Below, in pieces: positions 25,782 through 35,100 of a stretch of DNA of 64,000 nt. How positions within the stretch are numbered: position 1 is the stretch's first letter; each line of letters begins with the position of its first letter. The translations under genes and the position numbers were made by a program. The notes beneath the pieces are model-generated. The model did not search any database, was not told the origin of the DNA, and was given only the letters and a program-made list of their open reading frames with translations. Source of the stretch: Prevotella lacticifex (GTDB lineage: Bacteria > Bacteroidota > Bacteroidia > Bacteroidales > Bacteroidaceae); contig NZ_BPTV01000001.1 of NCBI RefSeq assembly GCF_019973375.1, positions 1,877,104 to 1,941,103 of the forward strand, given 5' to 3'.

Positions 25782-26221
25782 GGATGATAATATCCTTTTT
25801 GTTCGAGAATACTATTCAAGTGGTAATCCAACTCTGCACGTTGCATCGAATGACAATATTTTTCTTAAATTTTGACAGGAAAGAGCCATAGCATCTGAAC
25901 CATGGCATGCAATAAGCATCTGCTGGAGGCAATCAAAGCAACTATATGCAATGTCAGTCAAAAAAATAAATGAAAGATTCATACACAGCCGAAGAACAAC
26001 ATCTCTGCCGTCAGCGAACATATCTTCAAAGGTCCACGAATATATCTTCAAAGGCCCACGAACATATCTTCAACAGCCCACGAACATATCTTCAATGGTT
26101 AACGAATATATCTTCAATGGCTCACACTTGCCTTTTAGCTCTGTCGATTTCCACACGTATTTTACGTATGAACTTAATCAGCATTTCAGTCTCTACTGAA
26201 TGTGTAGGATGATAATATCCT
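25782..26221. repeat. Direct repeat GGATGATAATATCCT flanking the type 3 array
   Basis: The 15-bp sequence GGATGATAATATCCT occurs at 25782-25796 and again at 26207-26221, bracketing the five-unit array. Each copy has short inverted ends (GGAT/ATCC). The enclosed 410 bp has no supportable gene. Confidence 0.8.
26017..26126. repeat. Five-unit 22-bp tandem array, type 3
   Basis: Units start at 26017, 26039, 26061, 26083 and 26105 (exact 22-bp period), each AAYATATCTTCAANGG followed by a short linker ending ACG. The unit sequence differs from the AAACGG arrays, although ACATATC also occurs in their first units. It lies between the convergent ends of recQ and ilvC. Confidence 0.95.
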
Positions 26222-26242
26222 CAAGAAAAAACAGCAAAATAA

Positions 26243-26276
26243 GAGGGGAATACTTTATCACTAAAGCACTCCCCTT
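26243..26276 (-). terminator. Terminator of the ilv operon
   Basis: Reverse-strand hairpin with AGGGGA / TCCCCT outer stem and CTTTA / TAAAG inner stem, followed by TTATTTTGCTGTTTTTTC, 30 bp after the ilvC stop. Confidence 0.8.
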
Positions 26277-26304
26277 CCAACATTATGTACGAGAAAAATT
26301 AATA

Positions 26305-27348
26305 TTAGTTGTTCTCTGGACGGAGCTTACGCACTGTTTCACCAGCACGCCACATCTCCATGTCATGCATCTCCTTCAACTCAGCATTGAGCTTATCACG
26401 ATAGTCTGGCTGCGAGTTCTTGTCGATAGAGATCTGGGCTTCGTTGCCACTCTCCACTGAACTGTAAAGCCACTCCATGACAGGGAGGTTGGCAGCCTTG
26501 AAACGTGGGCGCCAGTCGAGGGCACCACGCTGAGCTGTTGTCGAGCAGTTAGCATACATCCAGTCCATTCCCTTCTCACCGAACAGCGGGCAAAGACTCT
26601 GAGTGAACTCCTCAACAGTCTCATTGAATGCCTCCGATGGTGAGTGTCCATGCTCACGAAGAACCTGATACTGAGCCTCGAACAGTCCCTCGATAGCACC
26701 CATCAGAGCGCCACGCTCACCGGTAAGGTCGGAAGTAGCCTCCTTATTGAACGTTGTCTCAAACAGATAGCCAGAGCCAATGCCTACGCCCATAGCCAAA
26801 GTCTTCTCCTTAGCCTTACCCGATGCATCCTGATAGACAGCATAAGAAGAGTTAATACCACGTCCCTCAAGGAACAGAGAGCGCAGCGATGTGCCGGAAC
26901 CCTTAGGGGCAACCATGATGACATCGACATCCTTTGGAGGTACAACACCCGTGCGGTCCTGCCAGTTGATAGCGAAACCATGGCTGTAGTACAGTGTCTT
27001 GCCAGCTGTCAGACTCTTCTTGATTGTCGGCCACTGCGAGATCTGTCCAGCGTCGCTAAGCAGCATGGCGATGATCGTACCCTTCTCGGCTGCCTCCTCA
27101 ATAGAGAACAGCGTCTTGCCTGGTACCCATCCGTCGGCAACAGCCTTATCATAAGACTTACCCTTACGCTGACCGACAATTACATTGAAACCATTATCGC
27201 GGAGGTTGCCTGCCTGACCAGGACCCTGAATACCATAACCAATGACGGCAATTGTTTCATTCTTGAGTACTTCACGTGCTTTTTCCAATGTAAACTCATC
27301 TTTTGTGACGATGTTCTCGATAACGCCACCAAAATTCATTTCTGCCAT
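26305..27348 (-). CDS. ilvC: Ketol-acid reductoisomerase
   Basis: Second common step of valine and isoleucine synthesis: Mg2+-dependent isomerisation and NADPH reduction of acetolactate or acetohydroxybutyrate. 347 aa. The Rossmann NAD(P)H motif IAVIGYGIQGPGQAGNLRDN is near residue 33, and the catalytic His/Asp/Glu region appears as MVAPKGSG, ERGALMGAIEGLFEAQY and FNETVEEFTQSL. The length fits the Bacteroidetes group, slightly longer than the 330-aa class I enzyme. It is last in the ilv cluster but has its own promoter and a leader with a candidate leader peptide. Confidence 0.97.
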   Translation of the reverse strand: MAEMNFGGVIENIVTKDEFTLEKAREVLKNETIAVIGYGIQGPGQAGNLRDNGFNVIVGQRKGKSYDKAVADGWVPGKTLFSIEEAAEKGTIIAMLLSDAGQISQWPTIKKSLTAGKTLYYSHGFAINWQDRTGVVPPKDVDVIMVAPKGSGTSLRSLFLEGRGINSSYAVYQDASGKAKEKTLAMGVGIGSGYLFETTFNKEATSDLTGERGALMGAIEGLFEAQYQVLREHGHSPSEAFNETVEEFTQSLCPLFGEKGMDWMYANCSTTAQRGALDWRPRFKAANLPVMEWLYSSVESGNEAQISIDKNSQPDYRDKLNAELKEMHDMEMWRAGETVRKLRPENN

Positions 27349-27366
27349 AAATGCTTTTTGTTTTAA

Positions 27367-27474
27367 TTATGCAGCCAATAAGCGACCGCGACTTGTTAAT
27401 AATATTCCCTTTACTTGAGTTGCTTTAAGACGAAACGCATATAAGCTCTCGACAGAACCTCGTTTTGCGTCCAT
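27367..27474 (-). CDS. Candidate leader peptide of ilvC, 35 aa
   Basis: A 36-codon frame (ATG at 27472-27474, TAA at 27367-27369) starts about 22 nt after the predicted ilvC transcription start and ends 18 nt before the ilvC ATG. An AGAGGAAG stretch precedes the ATG at suitable distance. Nine of 35 codons are Leu, Ile or Val, clustered near the end (VKGILLTS, GRLLAA). Four of the six Leu codons are TTA and Ile is ATA, while neighbouring genes mostly use CTC/CTG and ATC. This is the pattern of an amino-acid-sensing leader, but I see no clear terminator/antiterminator pair, so the call is tentative. Confidence 0.4.
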   Translation of the reverse strand: MDAKRGSVESLYAFRLKATQVKGILLTSRGRLLAA

Positions 27475-27502
27475 TCCAATCTTTGCTTCCTCTTATACGC
27501 TG

Positions 27503-27533
27503 CAAAGTTAGGAATTTATTATGAAACTACAAA
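27503..27533 (-). promoter_or_regulatory. Separate promoter for ilvC
   Basis: Reverse strand TTTG (27530-27533), 19-nt spacer, TAACTTTG (27503-27510). Perfect consensus, placed between the thioesterase stop and ilvC. Confidence 0.75.
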
Positions 27534-27541
27534 GAATTCTT

Positions 27542-28360
27542 CTAATCTTTTACGAATTTAACATTACTTCTTACAACTTCAACCCCATCTTCGCCGTTTT
27601 CGGCCGTCTTCGTGACCAAAATATTATATAATCTCACTCTTTCATCGCTCTCGTCATCATTTTCCTGTAAATAGAAATTCAACTTGTCGCCTTCGTGACT
27701 CTCTGCGACATAAGCGATCTCGAACCGTTTCAGCCGATATTCCTTATACCAGTCGAGATTCCAAAGGTCAAGTATATGTTCTATGTACTTAACGGAATTA
27801 ATATGACCGTTGACGTCAACATCACTGTAATGAGTGTCAATAGTCACCGGCTTGATGGTCTCAACAACCTTATTAATATCCATCGGCACACGCGATGCCT
27901 TACGGACAGGACACTCATAATCAGTCTCGACATACTCTTTTATGAGGCCATCCCTGACAGAGAGGATATCTGTTGGTTGCCGGCTTTCAGTATCAATCAT
28001 TGCCCATATGCTACGTCCATAGCCATACACAGCACCATCATCGTCTGCGACCTTAAAGTTACGGCTCGTGAAATAGCGCATAACACCGTCCACCCATGTC
28101 TCAACATTGAACTTATCGTAAGCCTTAGGCATATCGTCAAGTTCGATAGCGAGACGGCTCAAGACCCATGTCCGGTGGATAGTGTTCAGATAATGCATGC
28201 CGTAGCCGCGCTCATTGCTGTGGAAGTCGGCTGCGTTGAGCATGTCGTTGCCGAGGTTCCCGACAAACAACCGGTCATTGAAGTCACAATGAAACGGCTC
28301 TGCCATAAAGGGGTAGCGTCCTATTTTAGATAATAATTCGTCTTTCATTCTCTCGTACAT
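27542..28360 (-). CDS. Acyl-ACP thioesterase
   Basis: 272-aa cytoplasmic thioesterase of the FatA/FatB type that releases fatty acids from acyl carrier protein. It has the double hot-dog build: first half FHCDFNDRLFVGNLGNDMLN through WVLSRLAIELDDMP, second half with the catalytic-region motif THYSDVDVNGHINSVKYIEH (Asn and His as in plant enzymes). It sits between ilvN and ilvC, 9 bp after the ilvN stop, so it is co-transcribed with branched-chain amino-acid genes. A link to branched-chain fatty acids is an inference from position. Confidence 0.9.
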   Translation of the reverse strand: MYERMKDELLSKIGRYPFMAEPFHCDFNDRLFVGNLGNDMLNAADFHSNERGYGMHYLNTIHRTWVLSRLAIELDDMPKAYDKFNVETWVDGVMRYFTSRNFKVADDDGAVYGYGRSIWAMIDTESRQPTDILSVRDGLIKEYVETDYECPVRKASRVPMDINKVVETIKPVTIDTHYSDVDVNGHINSVKYIEHILDLWNLDWYKEYRLKRFEIAYVAESHEGDKLNFYLQENDDESDERVRLYNILVTKTAENGEDGVEVVRSNVKFVKD

Positions 28361-28369
28361 TAATATATA

Positions 28370-28942
28370 TTATCCGTTGTCCGTTCCCTCAAGCATTTTC
28401 ACCACTGGGTCCTCAGTACTGCGCGTCAGCGCTATTCTTCCCGACCGCGTATATTGCAACAGACAGCCGAAACGTTTGAACTCGCTGTACAGATGAGTCA
28501 CCTCATCGGTAAGACCGGCAAGGAGTACTGTAGTATAAGTGGGGTTCACCTCCATCATCCTGCCATCATGATGACGGATGCAACGACTTATCTCCGGGTC
28601 CTCGAGCAGCCTCGGAGTTGAGATCTTAAACAGTCCTTCCTCATGGATGAACAGTTCATCATCGGTGTAGAAGTCAGCCTTGACGACATCAATCTTCTTT
28701 TCTATGGCCTTAGTGATTTTCACTATCTGCTCCTCTGTACTCCAGCATGTTATCGTGTACTTATGTATTCCGTTTATGCTTGACGCACTGACGTTAAGAC
28801 TCTCTATGTTTACTTGTCGGCGGGTGAACACGGCAGTCACTTGGTTAAGCACACCAGCGATGTTCTCCGAATAGACCAAAAGCGTATAAAGAGTCTGTCC
28901 GTCGTGATTCTCGGCAAATGTATCAGCTATATCTTTCTTCAT
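28370..28942 (-). CDS. ilvN: Acetolactate synthase small (regulatory) subunit
   Basis: 190 aa. Regulatory partner of IlvB that gives valine feedback control. N-terminal ACT domain (TLYTLLVYSENIAGVLNQVT, then RRQVNIESLNVSAS) and the C-terminal small-subunit domain (FKRFGCLLQYTRSGRIALTR). The start codon is 14 bp after the ilvB stop, a normal operon spacing. Slightly longer than the E. coli small subunits, in the range of IlvH. Confidence 0.93.
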   Translation of the reverse strand: MKKDIADTFAENHDGQTLYTLLVYSENIAGVLNQVTAVFTRRQVNIESLNVSASSINGIHKYTITCWSTEEQIVKITKAIEKKIDVVKADFYTDDELFIHEEGLFKISTPRLLEDPEISRCIRHHDGRMMEVNPTYTTVLLAGLTDEVTHLYSEFKRFGCLLQYTRSGRIALTRSTEDPVVKMLEGTDNG

Positions 28943-28956
28943 TGTTTCTTCATTAT

Positions 28957-30750
28957 TTATATATCCAGGTGGAGCATCATCTCGTCAACACTCTTTCCCG
29001 GAGGTGTCATTGGCTGTATGTTCTCGTCCTCCTTCACAGCTACTTCAAGTAGGAAAGGACCATCTGTCTTGAGCATCTTGTCAATTTTTGCAGCAAGGTC
29101 CTTGCGTTCGGTAGCCACATCATAGGGAATGTTATAGCCGCGGGCTATATCCTCATAGCGCGGATTGAGCATGCGCGTGAAGGACCTCCGGTGGTTGAAC
29201 ATCAAGTCCTGCCACTGTCTGACGTTACCGAGATAGTTGTTGTTGAGTATAATCATCTTCACGGGAGCCTGCCGTTCCATGATTGTTCCCAATTCCTGAA
29301 TACTCATCTGGAATCCTCCGTCGCCGGAGAACATACATATTGTTCTGTCCGGAGCACCGAAAGTAGCGCCAATAGCTGCCGGCAGACCGAATCCCATTGT
29401 ACCAGCTCCACCACTTGTGACAATGCTTCTACTGCGTTTATACTTGAAATATCGTGCCGAGAACATCTGATTCTCACCGACATCATTAACCAGGACAGCC
29501 TCACCATTGGTTGCTTCGGCCACAGCATTAACGACCTCACCCATCAGCAGGGGTCCCTCTGTTGGATGGATACTTGGTTCGATAACCTGATCGGTTTCCT
29601 TCTGCCACAGTGGTTTAAAGGAGTCAATCCACTCCTTGTGATCAGCCTTCCGGATAAGATTGGTAAGAGCAGGCAGACTCTCCTTGCAGTCGGCAAGCAC
29701 AGCCACATCTGTCTTCACGTTCTTGTCGATTTCTGTCGGGTCAATATCGAGATGGATGACCTTGGCCTGCTTAGCATACGTGTCGAGACGACCGGTCACT
29801 CGGTCTGAGAAACGCATGCCAATGGCTATGAGCACATCGCACTCCTGCTCCTTAACGTTAGGCGCATAGTTGCCGTGCATGCCGAGCATTCCCACATCTA
29901 GAGGATGGTCTGAGGGGAGCGCCGACAGTCCCAAGAGCGTTCTTCCGGCCGGAATGTCACCCTTTTCAAGAAATTCGCGGAGCTCTTTCTGCGCGCCACC
30001 GAGTTCAACGCCCTGTCCCACAAGAGCCAACGGCTTTTTGGCGTTGTTAATTATCTGCGCAGCATCCTTCACGGCCTTGATGTTTAGTTTGGGATAAGGC
30101 TGATATGACCTGACACTGTCGACCTTACTTGGCTCCCACTTGCACTTACCCGTCTGGGCACTGCGCGTGAAGTCAAGAACGACAGGTCCGGGACGACCGC
30201 TCCGAGCTATATAGAACGCACGGCTCACAGCCCATGCCACATCCTCGGGGCGTCGGATCTGATAGCTCCACTTTGATATCGGTTGTGCCAATCCTACGAG
30301 GTCAACCTCCTGAAAGGCATCGGTGCCAAGGGCTTTCACACCCACCTGTCCGGCCACAACCACTATAGGTGTGGAGTCCATCATTGCGTCGGCGACACCA
30401 GTCAGAGTGTTTGTCGCTCCCGGTCCGCTTGTCACTATTGCCACTCCCACATTACCGCTCACACGCGAGTAGCCCTCTGCCGAATGTGCGGCAGCCTGCT
30501 CATGGCGCACAAGCACGAAGTCGAACCATGGCTCTTTCTTTTGAGTATAAGTATACAGAGCGTCGAACACAGGCATGATGGCTCCGCCGGGATAACCGAA
30601 GATGGTCTTCACATCCTCTTGATATAAAGCACGCATCATTATTTCGGCGCCAGTACATTCCTCGCCGATACGAATACCACTCCATGGCACTTCTATCGGC
30701 GACTGCGTTCCGCTGCCTTTCCCTATCTTGATTTTTGTATTGTCTGACAT
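28957..30750 (-). CDS. ilvB: Acetolactate synthase large (catalytic) subunit
   Basis: 597-aa ThDP- and FAD-dependent enzyme joining pyruvate with pyruvate or 2-oxobutyrate, first common step of Val/Leu/Ile synthesis. Catalytic Glu region FDFVLVRHEQAAAHSAEGYS, FAD/substrate loop GVADAMMDSTPIVVVAGQV, and the ThDP-Mg motif MFSGDGGFQMSIQELGTI followed by NNNYLGNVRQWQ. An extra about 35 N-terminal residues precede the family start. 135 bp separate it from ilvD; that gap contains small hairpins but no strong terminator. Confidence 0.96.
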   Translation of the reverse strand: MSDNTKIKIGKGSGTQSPIEVPWSGIRIGEECTGAEIMMRALYQEDVKTIFGYPGGAIMPVFDALYTYTQKKEPWFDFVLVRHEQAAAHSAEGYSRVSGNVGVAIVTSGPGATNTLTGVADAMMDSTPIVVVAGQVGVKALGTDAFQEVDLVGLAQPISKWSYQIRRPEDVAWAVSRAFYIARSGRPGPVVLDFTRSAQTGKCKWEPSKVDSVRSYQPYPKLNIKAVKDAAQIINNAKKPLALVGQGVELGGAQKELREFLEKGDIPAGRTLLGLSALPSDHPLDVGMLGMHGNYAPNVKEQECDVLIAIGMRFSDRVTGRLDTYAKQAKVIHLDIDPTEIDKNVKTDVAVLADCKESLPALTNLIRKADHKEWIDSFKPLWQKETDQVIEPSIHPTEGPLLMGEVVNAVAEATNGEAVLVNDVGENQMFSARYFKYKRSRSIVTSGGAGTMGFGLPAAIGATFGAPDRTICMFSGDGGFQMSIQELGTIMERQAPVKMIILNNNYLGNVRQWQDLMFNHRRSFTRMLNPRYEDIARGYNIPYDVATERKDLAAKIDKMLKTDGPFLLEVAVKEDENIQPMTPPGKSVDEMMLHLDI

Positions 30751-30885
30751 CTATGAAAATATTGAATTTTATAATATAACTGTTGGCTCTTCATCGACCG
30801 CAGTTAGATTCTATGACGCCGGAGCGATAATCATCACTCCGACACCAAAAAAGCCAAGCCTCTACTGACAACGATTATTATATCG

Positions 30886-32721
30886 TCAGTCGATGATTCT
30901 CACACCGCCCTTGTCGGCACTCGACACGCTCTGGGCATACGCTCTGAGAGCCTTGCTCACGACACGCTTGCGCTTCAGTGGCTGTTGCGGACGTGCATCA
31001 AGTTCCTCGTCCGACAGCTTCACGTTGATGCTACGGTTAGGAATATCAATCTCAATGATGTCCCCATCCTTTACTTTACCAATATTACCACCGTTGGCTG
31101 CCTCAGGCGAAATATGGCCTATCGACAATCCTGAGGTACCACCAGAGAATCGTCCGTCGGTAATCAGAGCACACTCCTTACCGAGGTGACGGCTCTTAAT
31201 ATAAGATGTAGGATAGAGCATCTCCTGCATACCGGGACCACCTTTAGGTCCCTCGTGGGTGATCACGACGCAGTCGCCGGCCTTTACCTTTCCACCAAGG
31301 ATACCGTCGCAGGCATCTTCCTGAGAGTCGAAGACCACAGCCGGACCCTCAAAATGCCACAGTTCCGATGCCACACCGGCAGTCTTTACGACACACCCGT
31401 CCTGGGCAATGTTTCCGAAGAGCACCGCCAGACCACCATCCTTGGTGTAGGCATGTTCGATATCCCTTATGCAGCCGGATGTTCTGTCAGTGTCGAGTTC
31501 GTCCCACAGCGTATCCTGACTGCCCATCTCAGTAGAGAATTTGCGTCCCGGAGCAGCATAGTAAATCTGCCGTCCGAACTCTTTCCAGTCGTCAACCGGA
31601 GCAAAAGGTTTCTTGGCAGGAGTGTCACGTGTAATGTCATATTTATTCAGAGCATCGCCAAGAGTCTGACCGTCAACACGTCCAACATCCTCACGAATCA
31701 GTCCGCCCTTGCGAAGTTCATTGAGGATACCGAGGATGCCGCCAGCGCGATTACATTCCTGCACAGAATATTTCTGAGTATTCGGTGCCAGCTTACACAG
31801 ACATGGCACCTTGCGGCTAAGCTGATCGATGTCAGACATTTTGAAATCGACACCACCCTCCTGAGCCACAGCCAACAGATGGAGCACAGTATTTGTCGAT
31901 CCGCCCATGGCTATATCGAGAGTCATAGCGTTGAGGAATGCGTCACGCGTGGCAATACTCCTTGGCAGCACGCTGTCGTCGCCATCTTCATAGTATGCGA
32001 AAGCGTTCTTGACTATCTGTCGTGCAGCAGCACGGAAGAGCTCTATACGGTCCTTGTGTGTGGCAAGGATAGTACCATTACCCGGCAAGGCAAGACCAAT
32101 AGCCTCCGTCAACGAGTTCATCGAGTTGGCTGTGAACATTCCTGAGCAGCAACCGCAACCCGGACAGGCACAACTCTCAATCTTCTGCAGCTCATCATCG
32201 CTGACCTCCTTGTCGGCACCGGCAATCATAGCCGTAATCAAGTCGGCATTCTCGCCCTTCCATCGTCCGGCCTCCATAGGACCGCCAGAGCAGAATACTG
32301 TCGGGATGTTCAACCGCATAGCAGCCATAAGCATTCCCGGAGTCACCTTGTCGCAATTGGATATACATATCATTGCGTCAGCCTTGTGGGCGTTGACCAT
32401 ATACTCCACTGAATCAGCAATGATGTCACGGCTTGGCAACGAGTACAACATACCATCATGCCCCATGGCGATACCGTCGTCAATGGCAATAGTATTGAAC
32501 TCTGCCGCATAACAACCCATTTTCTCTATCTCGCGTTTCACGATCTGACCAATCTCGTGCAGGTGGGTATGACCTGGGACGAACTGTGTGAACGAGTTGA
32601 CAATGGCAATAATTGGCTTTCCAAACTGCTCATGTTTCATACCGGCGGCGACCCACAAGGCCCGTGCTCCCGCCATCTTTCTGCCTTCAGTACAGACAGC
32701 ACTTCTCAACTGATGTTTCAT
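30886..32721 (-). CDS. ilvD: Dihydroxy-acid dehydratase
   Basis: 611 aa. Dehydrates dihydroxy-isovalerate and -methylvalerate to the 2-oxoacids. Fe-S cluster cysteines lie in [11 protein letters not shown] and [13 protein letters not shown], with the third region [15 protein letters not shown] and the substrate-binding C-terminal [19 protein letters not shown]. Full length. It is first in the ilv cluster, with a perfect promoter 90 bp upstream. Together with ilvB, ilvN and ilvC it makes the full valine route except the transaminase. Confidence 0.97.
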   Translation of the reverse strand: MKHQLRSAVCTEGRKMAGARALWVAAGMKHEQFGKPIIAIVNSFTQFVPGHTHLHEIGQIVKREIEKMGCYAAEFNTIAIDDGIAMGHDGMLYSLPSRDIIADSVEYMVNAHKADAMICISNCDKVTPGMLMAAMRLNIPTVFCSGGPMEAGRWKGENADLITAMIAGADKEVSDDELQKIESCACPGCGCCSGMFTANSMNSLTEAIGLALPGNGTILATHKDRIELFRAAARQIVKNAFAYYEDGDDSVLPRSIATRDAFLNAMTLDIAMGGSTNTVLHLLAVAQEGGVDFKMSDIDQLSRKVPCLCKLAPNTQKYSVQECNRAGGILGILNELRKGGLIREDVGRVDGQTLGDALNKYDITRDTPAKKPFAPVDDWKEFGRQIYYAAPGRKFSTEMGSQDTLWDELDTDRTSGCIRDIEHAYTKDGGLAVLFGNIAQDGCVVKTAGVASELWHFEGPAVVFDSQEDACDGILGGKVKAGDCVVITHEGPKGGPGMQEMLYPTSYIKSRHLGKECALITDGRFSGGTSGLSIGHISPEAANGGNIGKVKDGDIIEIDIPNRSINVKLSDEELDARPQQPLKRKRVVSKALRAYAQSVSSADKGGVRIID

Positions 32722-32814
32722 ATTCCCGTAATTACCCTTTAAAAAATATTACCCTTATCTGTTTCTATTCTTTCTTCTATCGGTTGATAAGAATGTTATC
32801 AACTTATTGAGATG

Positions 32815-32845
32815 CAAAGTTACTGACTTTTTGCTAAAAAACAAA
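32815..32845 (-). promoter_or_regulatory. Promoter of the ilv operon
   Basis: Reverse strand TTTG (32842-32845), 19-nt spacer, TAACTTTG (32815-32822); leader about 85 nt. No leader ORF is seen here. Confidence 0.8.
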
Positions 32846-33564
32846 CAAATCAGAACATTTCTTTCGATAAATACTGAAGAATTAAAATCTTTCCCGCAAT
32901 ATTGGACAAAACTATTATAAATCTGCCCTGACATAAACGAGATAGCCGGTAAATTTGGTACTACAGAAACTCCTATAACCGTCGGAAACACAATTAATAA
33001 TGTCGAAACTACTCCAACATACGATGTACAGATGAAAGAGCGGAAGAAGTTCATGCTCATCACCTGCAATAAAATGTAGGATCATCCCCACCCTATCACT
33101 ACATAGGTAAAACAACCACAATGACAAACTACAGTCTTACGACCAGCAGATCATTGCGAGAATCCGACAAATAATAAAGAAATTTATTAGCATCAGAAAT
33201 CACCAAAATCAATCGATGATTCAAGTCCGTGTTTTTCATCTTCTTTGCAAAGATACAAAATTTTTTAACGGATTCCAAATTTTTTTGAACTTTTTTTATT
33301 TATCTTTTACGAGTAAAAGCGTAGAATAAAGATAATCAAAGACTTAGCATAAAATATTTTTTTTCGTCATTTTACCGGCAAGAAGAAGGAAAATGTCCAT
33401 TTCGCTATATGATACTAAAAACCGAACGAACTATGGATTACAAAAAATATGTCCTCACGAGGAATGGAAAACACCCCGTTGTCCATTGCCTTATCTCACC
33501 GTCTCATCACGACGAACTGACTTATATTAATAATTAAATAAGACCATTACCACTAAAACACAAA
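32846..33564. other. Long gene-free spacer between ilvD and the OmpA gene
   Basis: About 700 bp with no convincing gene. A 52-codon forward frame without start (32921-33079; it includes NEIAGKFGTTETPITVGN) and two hydrophobic reverse frames are present but unsupported; one of the latter runs over the ilvD promoter. A perfect reverse-strand promoter lies inside at 33248-33279. Confidence 0.6.
33248..33279 (-). promoter_or_regulatory. Orphan promoter
   Basis: Reverse strand TTTG (33276-33279), 20-nt spacer, TATCTTTG (33248-33255). The nearest gene in its direction is ilvD, about 520 bp away, so it drives either a long ilvD leader or an unknown RNA. Confidence 0.6.
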
Positions 33565-33590
33565 ATCCCCGATGCATAAGCACCGGGGAT
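33565..33590 (-). terminator. Terminator of the OmpA-like gene
   Basis: ATCCCCG / CGGGGAT stem with a 12-nt loop, followed on the reverse strand by TTTTGTGTTTT, 45 bp after the stop. Confidence 0.85.
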
Positions 33591-33634
33591 AATGTATTTC
33601 GAGTAAATCAATACTCGTTAAAGCTTAGCAGCGA

Positions 33635-34765
33635 TTACTTTACGTAAACGACAGCCAGACGGTTTGAAGTGTTGCCCTGAACACCCTTACCAGTAGCCTC
33701 GTCAACAGAAACGCCCTTAGACTTCAGATACTCAGCAACGCTGTTTGCACGATCCTGCGACAGCTTGTCGTTGATAGCCTTAGAACCCTCAGGAGAAGCA
33801 GTACCAATGATACTAACGTGCTTGCCAGAAGCGATACCGTCGAGAGCTTTCTTAGCCTCCTTAGTGAGAGCAGACTTGCCCTGAGCGAATGTTACGAATA
33901 CGAGGTCAGAAACGTTAATCTCCTTAACAGGAGTCTCCTTGACAACCTCCTTGACAACCTCCTTAGGCTTCTTAGCGAGCTCAGCCTTCAGGTTGTTGAT
34001 CTGGTCGTTCAGACCGTCAATCTCAGACTGGTCGCGGAAACGAACGAGAGAGAAGTTGTGACGGCCGTCGTGGTTCTTGAACTTGTAAACAACACCAGCG
34101 TTCAGCTGCAGATAGCCGTTGTGGATGTTGTAGTTAGGCTGTGCAGCGCTTGCTGCAGCCTTGAACTCGTTAGCGCCAAAGAGAGGTGCAGACTCCTGAT
34201 TGAAAGCGTCCTTACCGTTGAACACCCATGTTACAGAAGGCTCAACATAAACCTGCCACTCCTTGTTCTTGCCGAGGTTGAACTGGAAGTCAACACCAGC
34301 CTTAGAAGTCATGCGGTTAATGTCGTGCTTGTAGTCAGCGTTGAACATGTGACCCCAACCGAGACCATAGACAGCACTTACCTCGAAGAAACGAGGATCA
34401 CCCTTGTAACCTGCGAAGAGGTTGCTGAGGTTGAAAGTACCGAGCAATGATGTGTTGAGAGCGCGAACGACTGTCTTTGTAGAAGTCCAAGGCTTATTTG
34501 AGAAATAAGCGTTGCTCTCTGCTGCGAGTCCGAATACCGGAGTAAGCTGCTTACCAACACGGATGCCTGCGTTAGGATCGAGGTCGCTGAGCCACTTGTG
34601 GCCAGTCAACTTTGTGGCAACGCCACCATTAACACCAACATACCAGTTGTCGCAGAACTTGCTCTGACGAAGGCCATACTCCTGACCAGGAGCAGACTCT
34701 AAAACCTGAGCTGATGCAGATGCTGTCATAGCAACAGCAGCTAACATTAAAACTAACTTTTTCAT
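33635..34765 (-). CDS. OmpA-family outer-membrane protein
   Basis: 376 aa. Signal peptide MKKLVLMLAAVAMTASASAQ, then an N-terminal beta-barrel-like region (WYVGVNGGVATKLTGHKW, VSAVYGLGWGHMFNADY, VYVEPSVTWVFNGKD), a short coiled-coil with a Lys/Val/Pro linker (IDGLNDQINNLKAELAK, EVVKEVVKET), and a C-terminal OmpA peptidoglycan-binding domain (VSIIGTASPEGSKAINDKLS, then RANSVAEYLKSKGV). It probably anchors the outer membrane to peptidoglycan and is likely abundant. Monocistronic with its own promoter and terminator. Confidence 0.93.
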   Translation of the reverse strand: MKKLVLMLAAVAMTASASAQVLESAPGQEYGLRQSKFCDNWYVGVNGGVATKLTGHKWLSDLDPNAGIRVGKQLTPVFGLAAESNAYFSNKPWTSTKTVVRALNTSLLGTFNLSNLFAGYKGDPRFFEVSAVYGLGWGHMFNADYKHDINRMTSKAGVDFQFNLGKNKEWQVYVEPSVTWVFNGKDAFNQESAPLFGANEFKAAASAAQPNYNIHNGYLQLNAGVVYKFKNHDGRHNFSLVRFRDQSEIDGLNDQINNLKAELAKKPKEVVKEVVKETPVKEINVSDLVFVTFAQGKSALTKEAKKALDGIASGKHVSIIGTASPEGSKAINDKLSQDRANSVAEYLKSKGVSVDEATGKGVQGNTSNRLAVVYVK

Positions 34766-34823
34766 GTCTCTCTGAATTAATTATTTAATTTATGAATATA
34801 ATATTATCTTCAGATTTCGAGTG

Positions 34824-34855
34824 CAAAGTAATAAAAAATTATTGAAACGGCCAAA
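34824..34855 (-). promoter_or_regulatory. Promoter of the OmpA-like gene
   Basis: Reverse strand TTTG (34852-34855), 20-nt spacer, TTACTTTG (34824-34831), one mismatch to the -7 consensus. Confidence 0.55.
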
Positions 34856-35100
34856 TATTTTCACTGAAATTTGCCTTTACGAGTCGGAAAAGACCACAAA
34901 AAAGTCTTTATTAAACGGTTTTACCTATCTATAAAGGACATTGCATGAATTTTTATGTCTTTTCGACGGCCTCAATCCATATAAAAATAGAACACTGAAA
35001 TATCGAAAAAACATAATCAGCCCCGGGAAAAAGCCAAACAACGGCACTGAGAAACATCGATTATCGCTCACGTTTTTGCATGCAAACAACATAAAGCAAA

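Noticed and set aside
32755..33069. 104-codon hydrophobic reverse frame upstream of ilvD
   Set aside because: It covers the perfect ilvD promoter and its end is out of place for a real gene; AT-rich DNA easily gives hydrophobic frames.
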